Below are positions 41,617 through 49,606 of a DNA stretch of 64,000 nucleotides, piece by piece. Under the pieces are notes generated by a model, which was given only the letters and a program-made list of their open reading frames with translations, did not search any database and was not told the origin of the DNA. Numbering within the stretch: the first letter of the stretch is position 1; each line of letters starts with the position of its first letter. Made by a program: the position numbers and the translations under genes. Source of the stretch: Trueperaceae bacterium (GTDB lineage Bacteria; Deinococcota; Deinococci; Deinococcales; Trueperaceae); the NCBI GenBank assembly GCA_036381035.1, contig DASVDQ010000024.1, positions 33,742 to 97,741 on the forward strand, given 5' to 3'.

Positions 41617-42933
41617 CTAGGTCCTGACCCGCTTGCCGCCGCCGCTCCGCTCCTTGAACACGAGGCGGAACGGCACCTCGGCGAACCCGAGGTCCTCGCG
41701 GACCCTGTTGCGCAGGTACTGCTCGTAGGGCCGCGTCAGGAACTCCTCGTGGTTGATCGAGAACACGAACGTGGGCGGGGCGACGTCGACCTGCGCGGCG
41801 TAGAGGAGCTTCAGCGGCCGGCCCTTGAAGTTCGGCGGGGCCTGCCTGAGCGTCCACGCCTCGAGCCAGGCGTTCAGCTCGCCCGTGGGGACCCGCCTGT
41901 GCGAGGTGTCGTAGAGGCGTATGGCCGTGGCCAGCAGCTCGTGGAGGCCGAAGTCGGTGACCGCCGAGGTGTAGACGCGCGGCGCGAACGCGATGGGGGC
42001 CAGCTTCTCGTCGAGCATCCGCGTGAACGGCTCCAGCTGCTCGTCCGTGACGAGGTCCCACTTGTTCACGGCCACGACGACCGGCTTGCCCCAGTCGAGG
42101 GCGAGGTTCGCGAGCCGCAGCTCGTGGTCGCCGACCTCGAAGGGGTCGACGACGAGCACCCCCACGTCGGAGCGACGCAGCGCGGCCTCCGAGCGTATGC
42201 GCGCGTAGTACTCGAGGTCGCTCGCGTCCTTGCGCCGCATCCCGGCGGTGTCGACGAGCACGAACGGACGCCCCGCGAACGCGAAGCTCACGTCGACGGC
42301 GTCGCGCGTCGTGCCCGGCTCGTCGGCCACGATCACGCGCTCGTCGCCCACCAGCGCGTTGACCAGGCTCGACTTGCCCACGTTCGGGCGGCCGATCACG
42401 GCCACGCGCACCGGCTGCTCCTCGGGCTCGTCCTCCGCGGCGGGCAGGAGCTCCTCGATGCGGTCCACGAGCTCGTGGGTGCCGCGGGCGTGCTCGGCGG
42501 CGGTGGGGAAGGGGTCGCCGAAGCCGAGGGAGTATAGCTCGAAGAACTCGGCGCGCTCCTCGTGGCGCGGGTCGTCGAGCTTCGTCGCGACGAGCAGCAC
42601 GGGCTTCCCGAGCTGCCTGAGCCACCGCGCGACCTGTTGGTCGCCGGCGGTCACGCCCTCGCGTCCGTCGACGGCGAAGAGGATCAGGTCGGCGCCCTCC
42701 ACGGCGGACGCGACGCGCTGCTGGATGGGCCGCTCCCACCTGTCGCCCGACCAGAGGCCGCCCGTGTCGAGCACCGTGAAGGTGCGCCCCGAGTCGGTGG
42801 CGACGACGCCCTCCTTGACGTCGCGTGTCACGCCGGGCTGGTCGGCGACGATCGCGTCCTTGGAACCGACGAGCCTGTTGAACAGCGCCGACTTGCCCAC
42901 GTTGGGGCGCCCGACGATCGCGACCCTAGCCAA
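41617..42933 (-). CDS. der: Ribosome-assembly GTPase Der (EngA)
   Basis: Der is the double-GTPase needed for 50S assembly. The 438-residue product has two G domains: VAIVGRPNVGKSALFNRL with DQPGVTRD and DTGGLW, then VAVIGRPNVGKSSLVNALVG with DEPGTTRD and DTAGMRRK, and VAVNKWDLV, followed by the KH-like C-terminal domain (PPNFKGRPLKLLYAAQVDVAPPTF is split over residues ~360-385). The start is TTG 42933, which overlaps the fmt coding end by 8 bp. Reading on from Fmt should favour this weak start. It is the last gene of cdaA-cdaR-def-fmt-der. Confidence 0.96.
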   Translation of the reverse strand: MARVAIVGRPNVGKSALFNRLVGSKDAIVADQPGVTRDVKEGVVATDSGRTFTVLDTGGLWSGDRWERPIQQRVASAVEGADLILFAVDGREGVTAGDQQVARWLRQLGKPVLLVATKLDDPRHEERAEFFELYSLGFGDPFPTAAEHARGTHELVDRIEELLPAAEDEPEEQPVRVAVIGRPNVGKSSLVNALVGDERVIVADEPGTTRDAVDVSFAFAGRPFVLVDTAGMRRKDASDLEYYARIRSEAALRRSDVGVLVVDPFEVGDHELRLANLALDWGKPVVVAVNKWDLVTDEQLEPFTRMLDEKLAPIAFAPRVYTSAVTDFGLHELLATAIRLYDTSHRRVPTGELNAWLEAWTLRQAPPNFKGRPLKLLYAAQVDVAPPTFVFSINHEEFLTRPYEQYLRNRVREDLGFAEVPFRLVFKERSGGGKRVRT

Positions 42934-43909
42934 GGCGCGCGCCCTCCCCGACGCCGCGCCCGTGCGCCCAGTCGCGCGCGCCCATCTCGCGTCCGCCGGC
43001 CGGCTTCACGCGCGTCAGCCGCACGGCGCCCTCGCCGGCGCGCACGACGAGGCCCTCGGCGCCCGCCGCGAGCACGGTGCCCGGGGCGGCCGCCCGCCAG
43101 ACCCCGCGCGCGCCGCCCGCGAGGCGGTCCAGCTCGTCGTCGGTGGTGGCGGCGACGCCCAGTCCGGTCACCTTCACGCGCTCGCCGGCGTGCTCGAACG
43201 ACGTGCCCGGCCAGACGCTCACGCCCCGGAAGCGGTCGCGCACCGCGCGCGCCGGGTCGCCCCAGCGCACGTGGCCGTCCTCCGGCTTCAAGAGCGGCGC
43301 GTAGGTGGCCTGCGCGTCGTCCTGGGGGGTGCTGGGCAGCGTCCCCTCGGCCAGGAGGTCGAGGGCCTCCGTCAGCGCCTCGGCGCCCAGGCGCGCCAGC
43401 CTGTCGGTGAGCTCGGCGGCGTCCTCGTCCGGCCCCACGGGCGTGCGGCGCTGCAGCCTCACGGGCCCCGTGTCGAGGCCCTCCTCCGTCTGCATGATCG
43501 TGACGCCCGTCTCCGCGTCGCCGGCGATGAGGGCCCACTGCACCGGGGCGGCGCCCCTGTGCCTGGGCAGGAGGCTGGCGTGGACGTTGAGGACGCCGTG
43601 GCGCGGCGCCTCGAGGACGGCCGGCGGGAGGATGCGCCCGTAGGCGGCCGTGACGCCGACGTCGAGGTCGAGCTCGCGCAGGCGCGAGAGGAACGCCTCG
43701 TCGCGGCGCAGCCTCGTGGGCTGCCACAGCTCGAGGCCCAGCTCGCGGGCCAGCGCGGCGACGGGCGGCGCCCTCAGGCGCAGGCCGCGGCCCGAGGGCC
43801 TGTCGGGCTGGGAGACCACGATGACGACGTCGTGGCGCCGCAGCAGCGCCTCCAGGCTGGGCAGCGCGAACGCGGGCGAACCGAAGAACGCGACGCGGAG
43901 GGGCCGCAC
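42926..43909 (-). CDS. fmt: Methionyl-tRNA formyltransferase
   Basis: Formylates Met-tRNA(fMet) using 10-formyl-THF. The 327-residue product has RVAFFGSPAFALPSLEAL, VSQPDRPSGRG, the formyl-THF site GVLNVHASLLPRHRGAAPVQWALIAGD (split over residues ~105-131; NVHASLLPRHRG is the signature), and ITIMQTEEGLDTGPV in the form VTIMQTEEGLDTGPV. GTG 43909 lies 2 bp after the def stop. Def and Fmt form the classical gene pair for adding and removing the formyl group. Confidence 0.97.
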   Translation of the reverse strand: MRPLRVAFFGSPAFALPSLEALLRRHDVVIVVSQPDRPSGRGLRLRAPPVAALARELGLELWQPTRLRRDEAFLSRLRELDLDVGVTAAYGRILPPAVLEAPRHGVLNVHASLLPRHRGAAPVQWALIAGDAETGVTIMQTEEGLDTGPVRLQRRTPVGPDEDAAELTDRLARLGAEALTEALDLLAEGTLPSTPQDDAQATYAPLLKPEDGHVRWGDPARAVRDRFRGVSVWPGTSFEHAGERVKVTGLGVAATTDDELDRLAGGARGVWRAAAPGTVLAAGAEGLVVRAGEGAVRLTRVKPAGGREMGARDWAHGRGVGEGARLG

Positions 43910-43911
43910 GC

Positions 43912-44655
43912 CTACGTCCGCGACGCGGAAGGGCGTCCCCGCTCCGCGCGCTCGCGCTCCTTGGCGCGGGCGCGGGCCTCGCGCTGCCACTCGGCCAGCA
44001 GCTGGCGGTTCTCCTCGAGGAAGCGCTCGCGCCTGTCGGCGGGCAGGTGGTCGAAGAAGAGGACGCCCTCGAGGTGGTCGTACTCGTGCTGCAGCACGTG
44101 GGCGAAGTAGCCCTCGGCCTCGAGCCGGTGCCGCTCGCCCCGCAGGTCCTGGTAGTCGATGACGACGCGCTGGGCGCGGGGGACGTCCTCGACGGAGAGG
44201 CCGGGCAGCGACAGGCAGCCGTCGCGCCCGAACTGCCTGCCCTCCAGCGCCACGACCTCGGGGTTCACCAGCACGTGCTCGCGCACCACGCCCCAGGCGC
44301 GGCGCTTCTGCTCCGGCGTGAGCTCCTCGCCCTCGTCGTCCGCGACCTCGGCGCCCGCGGTCGACCCGCCCGCGTCGACCGCGGGCGCGCCGCCGACATC
44401 GGCGCCGGCGGGCGCCTCGCCCATCACCTGTCCCTCGCGCGCCTCGTCGCCGTCCTCGGCCTCGCCGACCTCGAGCGCGACGAACAGGCGCAGCGGGCGG
44501 CCGATCTGCGGCGCCGCCAGGCCGACGCCGTCGGCCGCGTACATGGTCTCGACCATGTCGGCGGCGAGGCGGGAGAGCTCCTCGTCGAAGCGCGTGACGG
44601 GCCCGGCGCGGCGCCTCAGGATGGGGTCGCCGTAGAGCACGATGGGGTGGATCAA
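43912..44655 (-). CDS. def: Peptide deformylase with a long acidic insertion
   Basis: Removes the formyl group from nascent proteins using a metal ion. The 247-residue product has motif 1 GVGLAAPQIG (43-52), motif 2 DGCLSLPG (145-152, Cys metal ligand) and motif 3 HEYDHLEG (190-197). Between motifs 1 and 2 there is an insertion of about 55 residues (roughly 62-118), very rich in Glu, Asp, Ala and Gly. It makes the protein about 60 residues longer than typical PDF. The C-terminus is a basic helix that may contact the ribosome exit region. The start is TTG 44655 with GGAGGA just upstream. Confidence 0.95.
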   Translation of the reverse strand: MIHPIVLYGDPILRRRAGPVTRFDEELSRLAADMVETMYAADGVGLAAPQIGRPLRLFVALEVGEAEDGDEAREGQVMGEAPAGADVGGAPAVDAGGSTAGAEVADDEGEELTPEQKRRAWGVVREHVLVNPEVVALEGRQFGRDGCLSLPGLSVEDVPRAQRVVIDYQDLRGERHRLEAEGYFAHVLQHEYDHLEGVLFFDHLPADRRERFLEENRQLLAEWQREARARAKERERAERGRPSASRT

Positions 44656-44674
44656 GGCTCCTCCGTACGGACGC

Positions 44675-45613
44675 CTATGGCGCTAGCGGCTGTCTCACGT
44701 ACTGCAGTGTGGCGGTCGGGGTCTGCATGGCGACCACGCCTTCCGGGAGCGCCAGGCGAACGGGCAGAGTATACCGGCCGGGGTCGACGGGGCCGGTAGG
44801 GGCGTCTACCGTGCCGGCCACGCTGGTCAGCTCCGCGAGGGCCGCCGGCGGTCCGGCGACGGTGACCGTGGGGTCGTTCAGGGTGACGGCGCCGATCTGG
44901 GGGTCGCTCGGCGCACGCAGGTCGACCTCGACCTCGCGGGTGACGAGGGCCGGGCGCGTGCCCACGCTGACGGTCACGGTCGGGGGCGAGAACTCCACGT
45001 CGGGCACCGGCTCGCCGGCGGCGTCCACGGCGACGAGCCTGGCGACGCCGCCGCCCACCGCCGGCGCGAGGGCCAGGACGCGGGCGACGCGGTCGAGCAC
45101 CTGGCTGCGGCCCGTGAGCGTGACGGCGGCCGGCTCGGCCTCGGCCTCCACCAGCATCCCGGCGGGCGGGTCGCCCGTCAGCGCCACGGTGACGGCCACG
45201 GTCGACGAAGTGATCGTCTCGAGGAACCCGATGACCTCGGCCGGCTCGACCCGCAGCACCCTGATGTCCTGCGGCGCCTGCACCGTGACCTCCTGCGTGA
45301 ACTCGCCGCTGACGGCGGTGAGGTCGAGCGAGGCCCTGAGCATCTCGGGCGTCAGCCGGTCGACGCGCAGGCTGGGCCCGCTCACGGACACGGCCACGGT
45401 CTGCGGCAGCCCCACGGGCACGAAGCCCTCCGCGACGCCGTCGACCTGCAGGGGCAGGAAGAGGCTGCGCTCGGTGAGGGACGCGCTCGAGCTGGTCACG
45501 AACAGCCAGATCAGGAAGGCGATGACGACGGAGGCCAGCTTCGGCGGCCAGTTGCGGGCGAGCCGCTGGAGCAGCGCGCGCACGGTGGCCGCGAAGCCCG
45601 TCAAGGCCGCCAC
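44675..45613 (-). CDS. cdaR: YbbR-domain protein, CdaA regulator (CdaR)
   Basis: A 312-residue membrane-anchored protein. One N-terminal membrane helix (LASVVIAFLIWLFVTSS, ~residues 25-42) is followed by an extracellular region with repeated YbbR domains, beta-rich with Val/Thr/Pro (for example VAVSVSGPSLRVDRLTPEML and VEVDLRAPSDPQIGAVTLND). In Gram-positive bacteria YbbR/CdaR binds and modulates the diadenylate cyclase CdaA. Here it directly follows cdaA, so the same partnership is inferred. It is followed 19 bp later by def. Confidence 0.88.
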   Translation of the reverse strand: MAALTGFAATVRALLQRLARNWPPKLASVVIAFLIWLFVTSSSASLTERSLFLPLQVDGVAEGFVPVGLPQTVAVSVSGPSLRVDRLTPEMLRASLDLTAVSGEFTQEVTVQAPQDIRVLRVEPAEVIGFLETITSSTVAVTVALTGDPPAGMLVEAEAEPAAVTLTGRSQVLDRVARVLALAPAVGGGVARLVAVDAAGEPVPDVEFSPPTVTVSVGTRPALVTREVEVDLRAPSDPQIGAVTLNDPTVTVAGPPAALAELTSVAGTVDAPTGPVDPGRYTLPVRLALPEGVVAMQTPTATLQYVRQPLAP

Positions 45614-45622
45614 CCGCCCGCG

Positions 45623-45676
45623 CGGGCGGACGCGGGACCGGCCGTGCGCGCTCCTGCGTCGGCGCCCGTCCGCCCG
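45623..45676. repeat. 10-bp inverted repeat between cdaA and cdaR
   Basis: CGGGCGGACG (45623-45632) and CGTCCGCCCG (45667-45676) with a 34-nt loop fill the 64-bp cdaA-cdaR spacer, ending one base before the cdaA stop codon. It may act as an intercistronic RNA hairpin that tunes CdaR relative to CdaA. Confidence 0.5.
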
Positions 45677-45677
45677 C

Positions 45678-46415
45678 TCACGTGTACGCCTCCTGGAGCG
45701 TCGTCAGGACCTCGGCCGGGGCGATGTCGGAGCGCAGCTCGCCGCCGCGGGCGACGGAGACGGTGCCGCGCTCCTCGCTGACGACGATCACGATCGCGTC
45801 GGTGAGCTCGGAGAGGCCGAGCGCGGCCCTGTGCCTGGTGCCGTGCTTCACCGACCAGCCCTCGTGCTTGTCGGAGAGGGGGAAGATCGCCCCGGCGTGC
45901 GTGACGAGGTCCTCCTTGATGACGACGCCGCCGTCGTGGAGGGGGCCCGTCGACGCGAACAGCGTCTGCAGCAGCGCGGCCGTCACCGGCGCGCCGATGG
46001 GCGTGCCCGTCTCGCTGTACTCCTTCAGGGGCGTGCGCTGCTCGATCGCGATCAGCGCCCCCTTGCGCTGCGTGGCCAGCTCCCTCACCGCCGACATGAT
46101 CTCCTGGACGGGGTCGCCCTTCGCCGCGGTGCGGAAGCGTCCCCTGCCGAAGCGCTCGAGGACGGCGCGCAGCTCGGGCTGGAAGACGACGACGAGCGCG
46201 ATGAAGCCCACGGGCGCCACGGCGTCGAAGAGCCACTCGGTGGCCTCCATGTTCAGCTGCTCGGCCACCACCCACAGCACGGCCAGGCCGGCGAAGCCCC
46301 TCACGACGTTCCACGCGCGCGAGCCCACCAGGAGCGCGTACGCCTGGTAGAGGATCACCGAGATGATGAGGATGTCCAGCGCGTCCTGCAGCCGGAACCC
46401 TTGGAACACAGACAA
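45678..46415 (-). CDS. cdaA: Diadenylate cyclase CdaA (c-di-AMP synthase)
   Basis: Makes cyclic di-AMP from two ATP at the membrane. The 245-residue product has three N-terminal membrane helices (LDILIISVILYQAYALLVG, VVRGFAGLAVLWVVAEQL, APVGFIALVVVFQPELRAVLE) and a DAC domain with GALIAIEQRTPLKEYSETG, the catalytic LHDGGVVIKEDLVTHAGAIFPLS (split; LHDGG carries the DGA-like motif) and GTRHRAALGLSE. I use TTG 46415, which has GGAGG 8 nt upstream; GTG 46409 is a close alternative. It heads the operon cdaA-cdaR-def-fmt-der. c-di-AMP usually controls K+ and osmotic balance. Confidence 0.94.
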   Translation of the reverse strand: MSVFQGFRLQDALDILIISVILYQAYALLVGSRAWNVVRGFAGLAVLWVVAEQLNMEATEWLFDAVAPVGFIALVVVFQPELRAVLERFGRGRFRTAAKGDPVQEIMSAVRELATQRKGALIAIEQRTPLKEYSETGTPIGAPVTAALLQTLFASTGPLHDGGVVIKEDLVTHAGAIFPLSDKHEGWSVKHGTRHRAALGLSELTDAIVIVVSEERGTVSVARGGELRSDIAPAEVLTTLQEAYT

Positions 46416-46590
46416 CTCGAGCGCCTCCGGCGGTGGTTACCCGGGAGCGGTAGCGGTGCTCAGGCCGAGCCCGGGGGCCGCCGCCGACGGCCGGCCCCGT
46501 GGCGCACGCGCACCATCGTGGGGTGGACCACGTCCGCCAAGAGGATAACATCGGCCCCGCCGCAGCCACGCGGCCGTGACGGCCCTCCGG

Positions 46591-46731
46591 CGCGGGCCCC
46601 CGCACCGCGCGCGGGCTGGCCGGACGGCCGTCCGTAACATGGTGGTCGCCCGGCACCACCCCGCGCCGCCCGCGGGCCCCCGCACCGCGCACCGGCGCGG
46701 CGAGTCCCCGGCCCAGCGACCGGGCCCCCGC
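46591..46731. repeat. Direct repeats upstream of prfB
   Basis: A 20-bp exact repeat (46591-46610 and 46671-46690, exactly 80 bp apart) and a third copy of its 11-bp core CGGGCCCCCGC at 46721-46731. Confidence 0.6.
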
Positions 46732-46771
46732 GCCCGTGTGGCGCGGGCCGGGTCGGTGCGTGCGGACGCGA

Positions 46772-46777
46772 TACACT
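46772..46777 (+). promoter_or_regulatory. -10 box (TACACT) of prfB
   Basis: TACACT is 20 nt upstream of ATG 46798; the ~14-nt leader contains GAGAGGTG. Confidence 0.55.
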
Positions 46778-46797
46778 CGCCGCAGAGAGGTGTGAGC

Positions 46798-47887
46798 ATG
46801 GTCTCCGACCTGAAGCAGAGGATCGACAGCCTACGGGGGTATCTTTGACCTGGCCGCCAAGCGCGCCAGGCTGCAGGAGCTCGAGCCGCAGCTGAGCGAC
46901 CCGGGCCTGTGGAACGACCCTGACAGGGCCAAGCGGGTGACGCAGGAGGCCACGCGCCTCCGCCGCGTGATCCAGCAGTTCGACGCGATCGAGGACGACG
47001 TCACGGGCCTCGGCGAGCTCTACGAGCTGGCCTCCGACGACGACGTGGCCGAGCTCGAGCCCGAGCGGGAGCGCGTGGAGCGCGAGCTCGAGGGCCTGTT
47101 CCGCGAGACGCTGTTCAACGGGCCGCACGACGACCGCGCGGCGATCATCACGATCAAGCCCGGCGCCGGCGGCACGGAGTCGTCGGACTGGGCGGGCATG
47201 CTGCTGCGCATGTACCGGCGCTACGCCGAGCGCGAGGGCTACGACGTCGAGCTGCTCGACGTCGTGCCGAACAGCGAGGCGCCGCACGGCGTCGACTACG
47301 CGCAGATGATCGTGCGCGGCGACCGCGCCTTCGGCCGGCTCCGCGTCGAGGGGGGCGTGCACCGCCTCGTGCGCGTCAGCCCCTTCGACTCCCAGGGCCG
47401 CCGGCACACGTCGTTCGCCTCGGTCGAGGTCATGCCGGAGATCGACGACACCATCGCGATCGAGATCGACCCCAAGGACGTCCGCGTCGACGTCTACAGG
47501 TCGAGCGGCCCCGGCGGTCAGTCGGTGAACACGACGGACTCGGCCGTGCGCGTGACCTACAAGCCCGGCACGCCGGAGGAGATCGTCGTGACGTGCCAGG
47601 ACGGCAAGTCGCAGATCAAGAACCGCGAGAAGGCGATGACCGTGCTGCGCTCCCGCCTCTACGAGCGCGAGGAGAGGAGGCGGCGCGAGGAGCAGATGAG
47701 GGCCCGCGGCCAGCAGAAGGCCATCGAGTGGGGGTCGCAGATCCGCAGCTACGTGCTCGACAAGCGCTACGTCAAGGACCACCGCACCGGCGCGATGCGC
47801 CACGACCCCGACGCCGTCCTCGACGGCGACATCGAGGACCTCATCTGGGCCGGCCTCGAGTGGTCCGCCAAGGAGGGAGCGGCGTAG
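46798..47887 (+). CDS. prfB: Peptide chain release factor 2, with programmed +1 frameshift
   Basis: RF2 ends translation at UGA and UAA. The gene is read as 46798-46845 joined to 46847-47887: the first 16 codons end at CTT followed by an in-frame TGA (46846-46848), and the rest is in the +1 frame. The site reads GGGGGTATCTTTGAC, matching the E. coli prfB frameshift site including the internal Shine-Dalgarno-like G-run. RF2 thus regulates itself: low RF2 lets ribosomes pause at UGA and shift. The 362-residue product has the SPF stop-recognition tripeptide (RVSPFDSQG) and the GGQ catalytic motif (SSGPGGQSVNTTDSAVR). Confidence 0.97.
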
Positions 47888-48525
47888 CCGCCAAGGGCGT
47901 CAGGCTGCTGGCCGTCGCCGACGAGGTGTCGCCGGTGATCCACTCGCCCGGCTTCCCCGACAACCTCTCTCCCTTCGACCTCGTCCTCTCGGCCGGCGAC
48001 ATGCCCGGCGAGGTGCTCGAGTTCATCGCCACGAAGACGAGGGTCCCGCCCCTCTACGTCGTCGGCAACCACGGGGTGGAGCTGCTCCGCGAGAGGAGCG
48101 GCGCCGCCCCGCACCGACGCCCGGGCGGCTGCGTCGACGTCCACCTGAGGTACGTGGAGGTCGGCGGCGTGACCGTGCTCGGCTTCGAGGGCAGCGCCCG
48201 CTACCGCGACGGGCCGTTCCAGTACAGCGAGCGGGAGTTCGCCTGCATGGTCGCGCGCCTCACGCCGCGCCTGCTCTACGAGCGCCGGCGCAGGGGACGC
48301 GCCGTCGACGTGCTGCTCACCCACGCCCCGCCGGTGGGCCCGTCGGCGGGACCCGACCACGCCCACCGCGGCGTGCCGGCCTTCAACGCGTTCCACCGCC
48401 GCTGGCGTCCCCTCGTGCACGTGCACGGCCACCTGCACCTGGAGGGCGGCGGGCCGCGGGAGCACGTCACCGAGGACGGGGTGCGGGTCGTCAACGCCTT
48501 CGGCTACACGCTCATCGACCTGTGA
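47860..48525 (+). CDS. Metallophosphoesterase family protein
   Basis: About 210-220 residues with calcineurin-like phosphoesterase elements: LVLSAGDMPGE, VVGNHGVEL (GNH metal motif), LLTHAPPVG and VHVHGHLHLEGG. The usual first D-x-H motif is replaced by the segment AVADEVSPVI, so the metal site may be incomplete or different. The start is unclear. GTG 47860 overlaps the end of prfB by 28 bp. A perfect AAGGAGG (47870-47876) lies 7 nt before an in-frame GTA (47884), with no NTG codon between. The function is unknown; coupling to prfB is clear. Confidence 0.75.
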   Translation: MVRQGGSGVAAKGVRLLAVADEVSPVIHSPGFPDNLSPFDLVLSAGDMPGEVLEFIATKTRVPPLYVVGNHGVELLRERSGAAPHRRPGGCVDVHLRYVEVGGVTVLGFEGSARYRDGPFQYSEREFACMVARLTPRLLYERRRRGRAVDVLLTHAPPVGPSAGPDHAHRGVPAFNAFHRRWRPLVHVHGHLHLEGGGPREHVTEDGVRVVNAFGYTLIDL

Positions 48526-48541
48526 GGGGGATGATCCTGGC

Positions 48542-49606
48542 GTGAGTGGGGCCGAGGGGAAGCCAGCGCGCGCCGCTCCCGAGCGGGGCGCGACCGACAT
48601 CGCCGGGCAGGGGCGGGCCGGCGCGGCCCGGCCGCCGGCGGAGCAGGAGGCCATCGCCGCCTCGTCCGGCGGTCCGCCGTTCCTCGCCCGGCTGCGGGGC
48701 AGCGCGGCCCTGGAGGTGAGCGGACCCGACGCCGCCGCGTTCCTCCACGGCCAGCTCGCCAACGACGTCACCGGCCTGCGCCCGGGTGGCACGAACCGGT
48801 CGCTGCTGCTCAACCACAAGGGCCACGCCCTGGCCGAGGCGCAGGTGCTGCGCCTCGAGGAGCGGAGGCTGGTCCTGGTCGTCGACGACGATCGGGTCGA
48901 GCAGGTCGCCGAGAGCCTCGAGCGGCACGTGGTCTTCGACGAGGTGGAGCTGCGCCGCGTGCCGGCGGCCGCGGTGACCCTGCAGGGCAGCGCCGCCGCG
49001 GACATCCTGGCGGCGGCCGCCGGCGCGCGCGGCGCCGCGGGCGCGCCGGGCGAAGGCGCCTTCGCGTCTGTGAAGCTGGCCGGCGCCGCGGCTCTCGTCT
49101 ACGCCGTGCGGCGCTCGTCGGCGGGCGGCTTCGACGCCCTCGCCCTGGGGCCGGGCGACGCGAGCGCGCTCGAGGCCGCCCTGGTGTCGGCCGGCGCCGT
49201 GCCGGTCGGTCCTGGGGGGCTGGACGCGGCGCGCGTGGCGGCGGGCGTCTCGTCCGCGGGCCGCGAGGGCGGCGAGGGCGTCCTGCCGCAGGAGGCGGGC
49301 CTCGAGCGCTTCGTCTCGTTCCGCAAGGGCTGCTACCTGGGCCAGGAGATCATGGCGCGCGTGGCGGCGCGGGGCGCGGTGCGGCGCGGCCTGGCCACCC
49401 TCGAGCTCGCCGGCGAGCCGGCGGGGCGCGACGTGGAGGCCGGCGGACGCGTCGTGGGCCGCCTCGGCACGGTCGCGCGCCTCCCCGACGGGAGCCTGCG
49501 CGCGCTGGCGGTGCTGCGCCACGACCTGACGGAGGGCACGGCCGTTTCCGCCGGCGGCGCCGGCGCGGTCGTCGTCGTCGGGCCGGTGCGTAGAATGCCG
49601 TCATGA
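48542..49606 (+). CDS. ygfZ: Folate-binding protein YgfZ (GcvT-like)
   Basis: YgfZ is a tetrahydrofolate-binding protein that supports maintenance of some Fe-S enzymes. The 354-residue product has the GcvT-like fold start [22 protein letters not shown] and the family signature with conserved Cys, [14 protein letters not shown]. An N-terminal ~45-residue Ala/Gly-rich stretch has no homology and may not be real; a start nearer residue 45 is possible. It overlaps the acyl-CoA mutase start (ATGA). That gene has its own -10 box inside the ygfZ end. Confidence 0.85.
   Translation: MSGAEGKPARAAPERGATDIAGQGRAGAARPPAEQEAIAASSGGPPFLARLRGSAALEVSGPDAAAFLHGQLANDVTGLRPGGTNRSLLLNHKGHALAEAQVLRLEERRLVLVVDDDRVEQVAESLERHVVFDEVELRRVPAAAVTLQGSAAADILAAAAGARGAAGAPGEGAFASVKLAGAAALVYAVRRSSAGGFDALALGPGDASALEAALVSAGAVPVGPGGLDAARVAAGVSSAGREGGEGVLPQEAGLERFVSFRKGCYLGQEIMARVAARGAVRRGLATLELAGEPAGRDVEAGGRVVGRLGTVARLPDGSLRALAVLRHDLTEGTAVSAGGAGAVVVVGPVRRMPS
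49591..49596 (+). promoter_or_regulatory. -10 box (TAGAAT) of the acyl-CoA mutase, leaderless type
   Basis: TAGAAT lies within the ygfZ coding end, 6 nt from ATG 49603. Confidence 0.55.

Larger units (their letters stand above)
46416..46797. other. 382-bp regulatory region between divergent cdaA and prfB
   Basis: The largest gene-free stretch of the window. It holds a minus-strand TATCCT box (46547-46542), which would give cdaA a leader of ~125 nt with a GGGGCCG/CGGCCCC hairpin (46474-46480/46492-46498). It also holds a perfect 14-bp palindrome CGGACGGCCGTCCG (46621-46634) abutting a plus-strand TAACAT (46635-46640). A 20-bp exact direct repeat occurs at 46591-46610 and 46671-46690, whose CGGGCCCCCGC core recurs at 46721-46731. 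The prfB -10 box TACACT lies at 46772-46777. No coding sequence is supported. Confidence 0.55.

Noticed and set aside
41539..41625. Direct repeat CGCTAGGTCCT at 41539 and 41615
   Set aside because: Only 11 bp, and each copy includes the stop-codon region of one of two convergent genes; chance or local duplication cannot be separated and no function is suggested.
46416..46541. A c-di-AMP riboswitch in the cdaA leader
   Set aside because: The leader has a GC hairpin, but I cannot match the known ydaO-type consensus, so no riboswitch is called.
46576..46848. A 90-codon open frame ending at the prfB TGA as a separate gene
   Set aside because: Only its last 16 codons are real: they are the first part of prfB before the frameshift. 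The upstream part is Arg/Pro-rich noise across the promoter.
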